Origin: Bifidobacterium breve
GTDB lineage: Bacteria; Actinomycetota; Actinomycetes; S36-B12
DNA: 40,346 bases
Reading direction: 5' to 3'
Assembly: GCA_945861925.1 (NCBI GenBank)
Contig: CAMAWO010000005.1
Coordinates: forward strand, 1-40,346
Below are positions 1 to 7,427 of this stretch, in pieces. A program made the position numbers and the translations under genes. The notes below the pieces were generated by a model. That model saw nothing but the letters and a program-made list of their open reading frames with translations, did not search any database and was not told the origin of the DNA. Every line of letters begins with the position of its first letter. Positions within the stretch are counted from its first letter, which is position 1.

Positions 1-1
1 A

Positions 2-247
2 TCGTCGGGCGTCTACCGAGTAGGAGCGAAGTTGCTGCTCGCCCCGGGTACGGCGAAGACCAACCTCGGACAGTCGATTAGCTGGTCGGTCACCTCGGGT
101 GGCAAATCCTGCAAGATCAAGCGGGCCGGTGGCAACGTCAAAGTGACTCTCGTAAAGAAGGGCTCTTGTCAGGTGACGGGCTCCGCTCCGTCAGTGCCGG
201 GGCAGTGGGCTGCATTCACCATCGGCAGGACCTACACCGTCCGCTAG
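2..247 (+). CDS. C-terminal end of a surface protein with Ig-like character (5' truncated)
   Basis: The reading frame is open from base 2 of the window and stops at 245-247, so the gene begins outside the window; the TTG at 32 in the ORF track is not a real start. About 80 residues are visible. The pattern of a cysteine-bearing strand, a VTLVKKGSCQVTGS stretch and a final hydrophobic strand ending in TYTVR resembles the last repeat of secreted actinobacterial proteins with bacterial Ig-like domains. I infer a secreted or wall-associated protein. The substrate or partner cannot be told. It converges on the SDR gene, with a large palindrome between the two. Confidence 0.5.
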   Translation, partial: SSGVYRVGAKLLLAPGTAKTNLGQSISWSVTSGGKSCKIKRAGGNVKVTLVKKGSCQVTGSAPSVPGQWAAFTIGRTYTVR

Positions 248-264
248 TGCGGGCCGCACAGCAC

Positions 265-333
265 CGAACATGCGCGTTACTGTCGCGAAACCTCGCTAGA
301 CCGGCGGTTTCACGACAGTAACGCGCATGTTCG
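265..333. repeat. Long palindromic repeat, copy 1 (28-base arms)
   Basis: The arms are 265-292 and 306-333. They match at 27 of 28 positions and enclose a 13-base loop. The core of the left arm is GCGCGTTACTGTCG. The element lies 17 bases after the stop of the partial surface gene and 26 bases before the 3' end of the SDR gene, so it sits between convergent genes. No T-tract follows either arm. A related element is at 7343-7411. It is likely a bidirectional RNA-hairpin terminator or a REP-like dispersed palindrome. Confidence 0.85.
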
Positions 334-359
334 CGTTGCAGGGGTGAGTGCCGGGGCGA

Positions 360-1112
360 TTACGCGCGCGGCGGCACCCTCAGGGTGGTCATGCCGCCGT
401 CGACCCTAAGGATCGTTCCCGTGGTGGACGATGCAGCCGGCGAGGCGAGCGAGCAGATTGCATGCGCAACCTCAGGTGCCGTGACGAGCCGGCCAAGTGG
501 CTGGCGTGCCTTAAGTGCGGCGGCGGCTTCGTCCGGTGAGGGTGCAGCCTCGAGGATCCGGGCTACCCACGGAGTGTCGGCTGTGCCGGGGGCCACCGCG
601 TTCACCCGGATGCCCTCGGCCACGTGGTCTGCCGCCATGGCGAGCGTGAGCGCGGCAACCGCTCCCTTGGTAGCGCTGTAGAGAGCACGTGACGGCACAC
701 CGACGAACGCGACGGCTGAGCAGGTGTTGATGATGACCGCGTGCTGCGACCGCCGTAGGTGCGGCAGGGCCGCCCTCGACACGCGGGCCATGCCGATAAC
801 GTTGACGTCGAGCACGTGCATCCACTCGGCATCGTCATTCGCCGCGACGTCGCCCGCCGCTCCGATGCCGGCATTGTTCACGACGATGTCGATGCCGCCG
901 AACGCTCCCACCACCTCGTCGATGGCACGGTCCACGCTCGCGGAGTCGGTAACGTCGCACACCACCGCCCGCACGCCGAACGGCGCCCCCTCGATACTGC
1001 GGTCGAGGATGGCAACCCTCGCGCCCCCTTCGAGGAGCAGCGCGGCAGTTGCCGCACCGAGACCACTCGCGCCCCCGGTTACGAGCGCCACCAGTCCGTC
1101 GAACTCAGTCAT
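360..1112 (-). CDS. SDR-family NAD(P)-dependent oxidoreductase (sugar or keto-deoxyaldonate dehydrogenase)
   Basis: A 250-residue classical short-chain dehydrogenase. The cofactor loop TGGASGLG is at about residues 13-20, NNAG follows, and the catalytic Ser and YSATK (Tyr-x3-Lys) are near residues 130-150. The C-terminal part has the usual VNAVAPGTADTP and a VDGG near the end. It is the last gene of the minus-strand set lactonase - FAH hydrolase - zinc dehydrogenase - SDR, 14 bases after the dehydrogenase stop. In known oxidative L-fucose and L-rhamnose pathways an SDR oxidises either the sugar at C1 or 2-keto-3-deoxyaldonate at C4. The second role fits best here, because a zinc dehydrogenase could take the first step. 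The assignment of the exact step is inference. Confidence 0.85.
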   Translation of the reverse strand: MTEFDGLVALVTGGASGLGAATAALLLEGGARVAILDRSIEGAPFGVRAVVCDVTDSASVDRAIDEVVGAFGGIDIVVNNAGIGAAGDVAANDDAEWMHVLDVNVIGMARVSRAALPHLRRSQHAVIINTCSAVAFVGVPSRALYSATKGAVAALTLAMAADHVAEGIRVNAVAPGTADTPWVARILEAAPSPDEAAAALKARQPLGRLVTAPEVAHAICSLASPAASSTTGTILRVDGGMTTLRVPPRA

Positions 1113-1126
1113 TTGCGTTTCCCATC

Positions 1127-2143
1127 TCAGATTCGCGGATCGACGAGTGTCTTCGGGCCGAGCCCGGCACCGGCCGGACGCTCCCCGGCCAGCACTGCGG
1201 CGACACCATCAAGGCCCACGGTCGCCGAGACCAGCGGCCGGGGGTCGACCGCGCCGGAGGCGAAGCGCTCGATCGTGCCCGCCATACCAGGCGAGGCACT
1301 GAGCACGCCGACGGCGGTGACGTCCTTGAGCGCTAGGCGGCGCGAGTCGACATGACTGTGACTCCCAGCGAGGCCGACGAACACCACTCGCTTGCCCGGC
1401 TCGACCAGGTCGACCGCGAGTGCGGGCAGGGAGGGTGCATTGGATGCGTCGATGACGGCGTCGAAGGCCAACTGCGGCAGCGACTCCTGCGTCCAACTGC
1501 TCTCGAAGCCGAGGCTGCGAGCGAAGTCAAGGGACCGCGGAGAGCGACCCATGAGGTGCACCTCGGCGCCACCCGCACGGGCGAACATCGCGCAGAGGAG
1601 CCCGATCGTGCCAGCCCCGAGCACGAGCACACAATCACCTGGGCCGACTAGTGCGCCCTGAACGGAGCGAAGGGCATTACCCGCCGGCTCGATGATCGCG
1701 CCCGCATCGTCGTCGATGGAATCCGGTAGGGCATGCAGCGCGAAAGCAGGTACGGCCAACTGCTCGGCGAGCGCACCCGGCTGGCCACCACGCACCCCGA
1801 TCTCGGTTCGGGCATCGCACACGTGCTGCCGCCCGCTCGCGCATCGCGCGCACGTCTGGCAGCCGAGCATCGTGTCACCGGTTACCCGCCGGCCGAGCCA
1901 CGAGGCATCAACCCCCGGGCCGACCGCCGACACCGTGCCCATCCACTCGTGGCCCAGGCGCATCGGGAACTGCGCGTGCCCATCGTGGAGATACTGCATG
2001 TGACCGGTGAAGAACTCGACATCGGTACCGCAGACACCAGCCCGCTGGACGTCGACGACGACCTCGCCAGGCCCGGCAACGGGCGCATCGACCTCGTAGA
2101 CCGCAGCCTCGCCAGGGCCGGTCACGACGAAGGCCCGCATCAT
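1127..2143 (-). CDS. Zinc-dependent alcohol/sugar dehydrogenase (MDR family)
   Basis: A medium-chain dehydrogenase of about 338 residues. The catalytic-zinc Cys is in RAGVCGTD and the His in GHEWMG. Four structural-zinc cysteines follow in the C-x2-C-x2-C-x7-C pattern (GCQTCARCASG...). A Rossmann GAGTIG lies mid-protein. The ORF track start at 2245 runs back into the FAH gene; the family-like N-terminus (M)MRAFVV begins at the adjacent ATGs at 2143 and 2140, five bases or so after the FAH stop at 2149. It probably oxidises the sugar to its lactone (for example L-fucose 1-dehydrogenase) or acts on a keto-acid intermediate. L-threonine or sorbitol dehydrogenase activity cannot be excluded from sequence, but the operon argues for a sugar. 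Confidence 0.85.
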   Translation of the reverse strand: MMRAFVVTGPGEAAVYEVDAPVAGPGEVVVDVQRAGVCGTDVEFFTGHMQYLHDGHAQFPMRLGHEWMGTVSAVGPGVDASWLGRRVTGDTMLGCQTCARCASGRQHVCDARTEIGVRGGQPGALAEQLAVPAFALHALPDSIDDDAGAIIEPAGNALRSVQGALVGPGDCVLVLGAGTIGLLCAMFARAGGAEVHLMGRSPRSLDFARSLGFESSWTQESLPQLAFDAVIDASNAPSLPALAVDLVEPGKRVVFVGLAGSHSHVDSRRLALKDVTAVGVLSASPGMAGTIERFASGAVDPRPLVSATVGLDGVAAVLAGERPAGAGLGPKTLVDPRI

Positions 2144-2148
2144 CGCGG

Positions 2149-3009
2149 TCAACGCGGCGCGAGAACGTTCTGGCGCTGAGCACCGAGGCCGTCGATGCCG
2201 AGCTCCATGACATCTCCGGGCTGCAGGAACACTGGCGGCTTGCACCCGATGCCAACGCCGGGAGGGGTGCCCGTGTTGATGAGGTCGCCCGGCTCAAGGA
2301 CGAGGAACTGGCTGAGGTACTGCACGATGAAGTAGGCGTCAAAGACCATCGTGGCGGTCGAACCAGTCTGCCTGCGCACTCCACTTACGTCGAGCCACAT
2401 GCCAAGGCTGTTCACGTCGGCAATCTCGTCAGGTGTCACGAGCCACGGGCCTGCCGGGTTGAAGGTCTCGGCTGACTTGCCCTTCGACCACTGGCCGCTG
2501 CGCTCCATCTGAAAGGCGCGCTCACTCACGTCATTCACGACAACGAACCCGGCGATCGCTGCGCGGGCCTCGTCCGGCGAGTCAAGGTAGCTGGCCCGCT
2601 TGCCGATGACGATGCCGAGCTCAACCTCCCAGTCGGTTTTGGTCGAGCCCCGCGGGATTCGCACATCGTCATTCGGGCCAATGAGGGTGTTCGGTGACTT
2701 GGTGAACAGGATCGGCTCGTCGGGCACAGTCTGACCGGTCTCGGCCGCGTGGTCGCTGTAGTTCAGCCCGATGCAGAGGATCTGATGCGGACGCGCGAAG
2801 GGTGCGCCAATCCGCTCACCGGCGAATCGTGACACCTGTCCGGCGGTCGCGCGCTGCTCGACGGTCGGCCTGATGCGGTCGATGCCACCGCTGCCGAAGA
2901 ACCGCTCGTCGAAGTCGGTGGCGAGGTCGGATACGTCGACATAGGTTCCGTCATCGATACGGACGACCGGCTTCTCACTGCCGACATTGCCGATGCGCAT
3001 GAGATACAC
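2149..3009 (-). CDS. FAH-family 2,4-diketo-3-deoxy-L-fuconate-type hydrolase
   Basis: A 286-residue fumarylacetoacetate-hydrolase-family protein. CIGLNYSDHA, DWEVELGIVIGK (acidic metal ligands), VVNDVSERAFQ, GKSAETFNPAGPW and GDLINTGTPPGVG appear in family order. I place the start at the GTG at 3009: AAGGAG lies five bases upstream, and the resulting N-terminus MYLMRIG lines up with the family's MKLLRYG; the ATG at 3000 is less well spaced and 3078 is a track artefact. In L-fucose/L-rhamnose oxidation this subfamily splits 2,4-diketo-3-deoxyaldonate into pyruvate and lactate. With the neighbouring lactonase, dehydratase and dehydrogenases it completes such a route. The precise sugar is inferred. 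Confidence 0.87.
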   Translation of the reverse strand: MYLMRIGNVGSEKPVVRIDDGTYVDVSDLATDFDERFFGSGGIDRIRPTVEQRATAGQVSRFAGERIGAPFARPHQILCIGLNYSDHAAETGQTVPDEPILFTKSPNTLIGPNDDVRIPRGSTKTDWEVELGIVIGKRASYLDSPDEARAAIAGFVVVNDVSERAFQMERSGQWSKGKSAETFNPAGPWLVTPDEIADVNSLGMWLDVSGVRRQTGSTATMVFDAYFIVQYLSQFLVLEPGDLINTGTPPGVGIGCKPPVFLQPGDVMELGIDGLGAQRQNVLAPR

Positions 3010-3053
3010 AGTGACTCCTTCGTTAGGTAATCGAAACGGGAGGACGTTGAGAT

Positions 3054-3944
3054 TCAATCGGACGAGACACGGACCCACGGTGAGACCTCAGCACCCTGGA
3101 CCTCCACCCGGGCCGTGAAGATGCGTCCAGAGTCCGGGTACTCACTTAACTCCTCGGGAGTGAGCCCACGGCCCGCCGTTGTGATGACAAGGATGTCACG
3201 CTCAGGGCCGGCGAAGGCGACACTCGTCGTTTGGAGCGCTGCGACACGTACGACGGCTACGAGGTTTCCGTCGGGACTGAATCGCCGCACCTCGCCACGC
3301 CCATAGACGGCGATCCACAGGTGATCCTCGGCGTCACTGCACATGCCATCCGGATACCCGTCTTCAATACGGACGAACGTCGATCGCTCGCCGACGGCAC
3401 CGGTCGAGGGGTCGTAGTCACGCACCCAAACGACGTGGCGAAATGAATCAATGCTGTAACAGCGTGTGCCATCGCACGACCAGGCGAGACCGTTCGACAG
3501 GCCAAGCCCAGCGTCAATCGTGGTGACCGACCCGTCATGCTCGATCCGTTTCAGCCACTCCTCCTGATTTCTGTCCGCAGTCGGGCAGGTGCCGACCAGG
3601 AATCGGCCGGCCGGGTCGGTCTTGCCGTCATTCAGGCGCCGTTGCTCGGTGTCCGGGATGACTCTCATAACACTCGAGCGGCTCCCATCCGGGTCAACCA
3701 CAACAAGGTCGCGCTCCGCCGCCACGAGCAGGCGCCCGTCAGCTGCAACAGCCACCGCACCGACAGTGCCGGGGAATTCGAGCCGGTCCTCGACCGTCAC
3801 CCGCTCCCCGTCGAGACGTCCGATGAGCACCGCACCGTCATCGATATCGATCCATAGGAGTCGCTCGCGGGCACCGTCCCAAACCGGGCCCTCACCAAGC
3901 AGGAATCGCTCCGCGCTCGCGGGCATCGCCTCGAGGGCCTTCAT
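3054..3944 (-). CDS. SMP-30/gluconolactonase-family sugar lactonase
   Basis: A 296-residue six-bladed beta-propeller lactonase. LGEGPVW near residue 16 carries the metal-binding Glu. RLNDGKTDPAGRFLVGT, LSNGLAWS (Asn) and YPDGMCSDAEDHLWIA (Asp) supply the remaining divalent-metal ligands typical of SMP-30. No signal peptide is seen, so it is cytoplasmic. It is the first gene of the minus-strand operon, 44 bases ahead of the FAH gene, and diverges from the dehydratase over a 77-base spacer. It should hydrolyse the aldono-lactone made by a sugar dehydrogenase to the aldonate that the dehydratase then uses. Confidence 0.87.
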   Translation of the reverse strand: MKALEAMPASAERFLLGEGPVWDGARERLLWIDIDDGAVLIGRLDGERVTVEDRLEFPGTVGAVAVAADGRLLVAAERDLVVVDPDGSRSSVMRVIPDTEQRRLNDGKTDPAGRFLVGTCPTADRNQEEWLKRIEHDGSVTTIDAGLGLSNGLAWSCDGTRCYSIDSFRHVVWVRDYDPSTGAVGERSTFVRIEDGYPDGMCSDAEDHLWIAVYGRGEVRRFSPDGNLVAVVRVAALQTTSVAFAGPERDILVITTAGRGLTPEELSEYPDSGRIFTARVEVQGAEVSPWVRVSSD

Positions 3945-3966
3945 GGGAGGCTTGGATTGGCCGGTG

Positions 3967-3984
3967 GCGTATGGTCCATAACGC
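3967..3984. promoter_or_regulatory. Candidate operator in the divergent sugar-gene promoter
   Basis: The only clear dyad in the 77-base spacer between the lactonase and dehydratase genes is GCGT-ATGGTCCAT-A-ACGC. ATGGTCCAT is a perfect odd-length palindrome and the GCGT/ACGC flanks pair with one extra base on the right. Such dyads are typical of GntR-family sites, but no regulator gene is in the window, so the assignment is tentative. Confidence 0.35.
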
Positions 3985-4021
3985 TTCGAATGCTAGATGA
4001 CCGCTCGGGCAAGGGGATGCG

Positions 4022-5740
4022 ATGGCTCAGGATCTTCGAAGTGCTGAGTGGTACGGCGGCACCGACCGCAATGCCTACATCCATCGAGCGTGGATGCGCC
4101 GTGGCCTGCCCGCCGATGCCTTTTCAGGTAGACCCCACATCGCGATCGCGAATACGGCGTCTGACCTCACCCCTTGCAACGCTCATCTGAACGAGGTCGC
4201 TGCGGCCGTGCGCGACGGAATTTTCGAGGCAGGTGGCATTCCGCTCAATCTGCCCGTGGTGTCGCTTGGTGAGACGCAAGTCCGGCCGACCGCCATGCTC
4301 TGGCGAAACATGGCGGCGATGGCGACCGAGGAGATGCTGCGCGCCAACCCGATCGATGCCGTCGTGCTGCTCGGCGGTTGCGACAAGACGATCCCTTCGC
4401 TCCTCATGGCAGCGGCCTCGGTCGACCTGCCTGCCGTGGTCGTGCCGGGCGGGCCGATGCTCACCGGCACCTTTCGTGGCGCCCCACTCGGGTGCGGCAC
4501 CGATGTGTGGCGGCTGAGCGAAGAGGTCCGCGGGGGCAGCCTCTCCCAGGACGACTTCCATCGATCCGAGTCATCAATGATCCGAAGTCGCGGGCACTGC
4601 AACACGATGGGTACCGCCTCGACGATGGGTCTCCTCGCAGAGGCGCTCGGCACCGTGCTGCCTGGGCTCGCTGGCACCCCGGCCCCTGACAGTCGGCTGC
4701 TCGAGGGCGCCCACGCGACCGGAAGGCTCGCCGTCGAGCTCATCGAAGCCGATCGCCGGCCGAGCACCATCCTGACGAAGGCGTCATTTCACAACGCGAT
4801 CGTGACCCTCGCCGCGATAGGTGGCTCGACAAACGCTGTCGTCCATCTCCTTGCAATTGCGGGACGCCTCGGCGTTGATCTCACCTTGGACGACTTTGAC
4901 GTGATCGGCGCTGGTGTGCCGCTGCTCGTCAACCTTCAGCCCGCCGGCAGGTACCTCATGGACGACCTCTACAGGGCGGGCGGTCTGCAGGCCGTCCTCG
5001 GACAGGTCATTGATCTACTCGACCCGGAAGCGATCACCGTAACCGGCAAGCCGCTCGTGGACTATCTCCACGACACCCAAATCTGGGACGCCGATGTCAT
5101 TCGTCTCCGCAGTGAGCCGCTCATCGCCGACGCTGGGATCGCGGTCCTCCGTGGCAACCTCGCCCCAGGCGGCGCGCTCATCAAGCCGGCCGCGGCCTCA
5201 CCCCACCTACTGCAGCATCGGGGCCGCGCGGTCGTGTTCGACAGTATCGAGGACATGCGCGCCCGGATCGACGATCCCGAGTTGGATGTCGACGCCGACT
5301 CGGTGCTCGTGCTCCGCGGCTGCGGACCAAAGGGTTACCCCGGCATGCCCGAGGTTGCCAACATGCCACTGCCGCGCAAACTTCTCGAACAGGGCGTGCG
5401 CGACATGGTGCGAGTCTGTGACGGGCGCATGAGCGGCACCGCCTACGGCACGGTCGTGCTTCACGTGACCCCGGAGGCTGCTGTCGGCGGGCCGCTCGGC
5501 ATTGTCCAGACTGGCGACATCATCATCCTCGACGTCGCCAGCAGACGTCTCGAGTTGGACGTTGCCGAAGACATCCTAGCTATGCGTGCCCCGACACAGG
5601 CAACCATGGATGGCTACGCCAACCCGGCCCGCGGGTGGGAGCGGCTCTATGTCGACCATGTGCAGCAGGCCGATACTGGCGCCGATCTCGACTTTCTCGT
5701 CGGAGGCAGCGGATCCGCCGTGAGCCGCGAATCGCACTGA
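4022..5740 (+). CDS. IlvD/EDD-family sugar-acid dehydratase
   Basis: A 572-residue dehydratase of the IlvD/6-phosphogluconate-dehydratase family. TPCNAHL, GGCDKT and GHCNTMGTAST contain the three cysteines that bind the iron-sulfur cluster in L-arabonate/D-xylonate dehydratases. GGSTNAVVHL and the C-terminal CDGRMSGTAYGTVVLH are also typical. The length and the GHCNTMGTAS motif fit the sugar-acid subgroup rather than valine-pathway IlvD. The ATG at 4022 has AAGGGG about five bases upstream. It diverges from the lactonase gene. The reaction would be aldonate to 2-keto-3-deoxyaldonate. L-fuconate is my preferred substrate from context; L-arabonate, D-xylonate and L-rhamnonate are alternatives. 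Confidence 0.87.
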   Translation: MAQDLRSAEWYGGTDRNAYIHRAWMRRGLPADAFSGRPHIAIANTASDLTPCNAHLNEVAAAVRDGIFEAGGIPLNLPVVSLGETQVRPTAMLWRNMAAMATEEMLRANPIDAVVLLGGCDKTIPSLLMAAASVDLPAVVVPGGPMLTGTFRGAPLGCGTDVWRLSEEVRGGSLSQDDFHRSESSMIRSRGHCNTMGTASTMGLLAEALGTVLPGLAGTPAPDSRLLEGAHATGRLAVELIEADRRPSTILTKASFHNAIVTLAAIGGSTNAVVHLLAIAGRLGVDLTLDDFDVIGAGVPLLVNLQPAGRYLMDDLYRAGGLQAVLGQVIDLLDPEAITVTGKPLVDYLHDTQIWDADVIRLRSEPLIADAGIAVLRGNLAPGGALIKPAAASPHLLQHRGRAVVFDSIEDMRARIDDPELDVDADSVLVLRGCGPKGYPGMPEVANMPLPRKLLEQGVRDMVRVCDGRMSGTAYGTVVLHVTPEAAVGGPLGIVQTGDIIILDVASRRLELDVAEDILAMRAPTQATMDGYANPARGWERLYVDHVQQADTGADLDFLVGGSGSAVSRESH

Positions 5741-5792
5741 CACCGGATTCGCGGAGTGCTCGACCGCTCGAGCACGCCGATAGCCTCAGGCT

Positions 5793-6725
5793 GTGAAACG
5801 TTGGGTGGTTCTTGCGGCGCCGGTCGTGTTCGTGCTGCTGTGGAGCACCGGCTTCGTCGGCGCCCGCTACGGACTCCCCTACGCACCACCGTTCACCCTG
5901 CTCGCCGTACGAATGGTGATTGCCGCGGCCGCTCTCGCAGTCATGGCAGCGGTCGTTCGATCCGCCTGGCCGCGGCGAACGGATGCCTACCGTCAATCCG
6001 CCGTCATCGGCGTCCTCCTCCACGCGGGCTACCTTGGCGGTGTCTTCTACGCGATCAGCGTCGGCCTCCCGGTGAGCGTTACGGCTCTCGTCGTGTGCCT
6101 ACAGCCGGTGGTGGTCGCAATCCTCGCCGGACCCACCCTCGATGAGCGGCTCATTCCGCGCCAGTGGTTCGGCATTGCCCTTGGGCTCGTCGGTGCACTG
6201 CTCGTGCTCACTCCCGGCGTACTCAAGCAGGGTAGCCCGGACGCATACCCGCCCGCAGCCGTCGCAGCCGTTCTCATTGCGCTGGGCTCCGCCGCCGCGG
6301 CCACCCTGCTCCAGAAGCGTCATGGCGCAGGCATCGCGATGTTGCCCGGCACCGCAGTGCAGTACGCCGCTGCCGCGGTCGTGCTCGGCGCTCTCGCGCT
6401 GTCGACGGAGGACATCGCAATCGACTGGACCCCGGCATTCATAGGTGCCATGGCCTGGCTCATCGTGGCTCTGTCGATCGGGGCGGTCCTCATCATGTTC
6501 TGGCTGCTGCGCGTCGGTACCGCGACTGGGGTTTCGAGCCTCTACTACCTCGTTCCACCCGTCACCCTCTTCGAGGCATACATCCTGTTCGGGGAGCGAC
6601 TCTCGCCGCTGTCCCTTGGCGGATTCGGCATCGCCACAATCGGCGTGGCGCTTGTCCGCCAACAGACCCGGGCCGGTGACGCCGAGCCCGATGTCGAGGC
6701 CATCTCGACAGATACGACCGCCTGA
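5793..6725 (+). CDS. EamA/DMT-family membrane transporter
   Basis: A 310-residue protein with about ten hydrophobic segments in two EamA repeats. LLWSTGFVGARYGLPYAPPF opens the first repeat, as in RhaT/YdcZ-like permeases, and SSLYYLVPPVTLFEAYILFGE is in the second. It starts at the GTG at 5793. The next gene begins two bases after its stop, so the two are co-transcribed. It lies 52 bases after the dehydratase in the same direction and could be an exporter or permease linked to sugar use, but EamA substrates cannot be read from sequence. Confidence 0.85.
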   Translation: MKRWVVLAAPVVFVLLWSTGFVGARYGLPYAPPFTLLAVRMVIAAAALAVMAAVVRSAWPRRTDAYRQSAVIGVLLHAGYLGGVFYAISVGLPVSVTALVVCLQPVVVAILAGPTLDERLIPRQWFGIALGLVGALLVLTPGVLKQGSPDAYPPAAVAAVLIALGSAAAATLLQKRHGAGIAMLPGTAVQYAAAAVVLGALALSTEDIAIDWTPAFIGAMAWLIVALSIGAVLIMFWLLRVGTATGVSSLYYLVPPVTLFEAYILFGERLSPLSLGGFGIATIGVALVRQQTRAGDAEPDVEAISTDTTA

Positions 6726-6727
6726 AG

Positions 6728-7366
6728 GTGGCTGATATCGAGCCGTCGACACCGGCGGGAGTCATCGCTGCGATCGTCGCCCTCATCTCGGTCTCAACCG
6801 AGCGGGTGCGCGTCGCGATCGATGGTGCGCCCGCGTCAGCGCCGGAGAGACTCGCCGCCGAGGTCGTCGAAGCCCTCGCTCCTAGGCGTGGGGTTCTTGT
6901 TCGTGCGGATCACTTCTGGCGTCAGGCCAGCCTTCGATTTGAGGACGGACGCCACGACGCCGACGCGTGGCTCGATGGGTGGCTCGACGAGGCTGCGCTG
7001 CGCCGTGAGGTGCTCGACCGGTGCCTCGAGACCGGGCGGGTCCTGCCCGCGCTGCGTGACCCGGCCACCGACCGCTCCCTGCGCCCTGCGCTTGTCGAAC
7101 TGCCACCCGACGGGGTCGTCGTGGTGGCCGGCTCAGCGCTGCTCGGCCGCGGACTGCCCTTCGACCTCGCGGTCCACGTCCATATCTCCGATGCCGCCCT
7201 CGCAAGGCGAACGCCCGAGGATCAGTCGTGGACCCTGCCAGCCCTCGCGCGCTACCAGCGTGAGCGCAACCCGACGACGCTGGCCGACCTCGTCGTGCGG
7301 GCAGACGACCCCGTCCATCCCGCCCTACTGGCGCGCCCGCCCCGAACGTGCACGTTACTGTCGTGA
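6728..7366 (+). CDS. Uridine-kinase-like protein with lost P-loop
   Basis: A 212-residue protein that follows the layout of actinobacterial uridine-kinase-like P-loop proteins. RVRVAIDG is at residues 26-33, RADHFWRQ at the Mg/substrate strand, and a D-WLDEAALRREVL helix and PTTLADLVVRADDP near the end also match. However, where the family has G-x4-GKT the sequence reads DGAPASAPERLA (about residues 32-43), so the phosphate-binding Gly-Lys-Thr is gone. It is probably inactive as a kinase, or binds without phosphorylating. The GTG start is two bases after the EamA stop. The last eight codons are formed by the left arm of palindrome copy 2, so the natural C-terminus may have been replaced by the repeat. 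Confidence 0.7.
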   Translation: MADIEPSTPAGVIAAIVALISVSTERVRVAIDGAPASAPERLAAEVVEALAPRRGVLVRADHFWRQASLRFEDGRHDADAWLDGWLDEAALRREVLDRCLETGRVLPALRDPATDRSLRPALVELPPDGVVVVAGSALLGRGLPFDLAVHVHISDAALARRTPEDQSWTLPALARYQRERNPTTLADLVVRADDPVHPALLARPPRTCTLLS

Positions 7367-7411
7367 AACCCGGCCGTTGCGGCGATTTTGCGACAGTAAT
7401 GTGCATGCTCG
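7343..7411. repeat. Long palindromic repeat, copy 2
   Basis: The arms are 7343-7370 and 7384-7411. They match at 22 of 28 positions with several G-T-compatible changes, and enclose a 13-base loop. Arm length, loop length and the ACGTTACTGTCG core are as in copy 1 at 265-333; the left arms of the two copies differ at only three positions. It again lies between convergent genes (kinase-like gene and acetolactate decarboxylase) and here supplies the stop codon of the kinase-like gene. Confidence 0.85.
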
Positions 7412-7427
7412 ATTGAGTCGACCTCCG

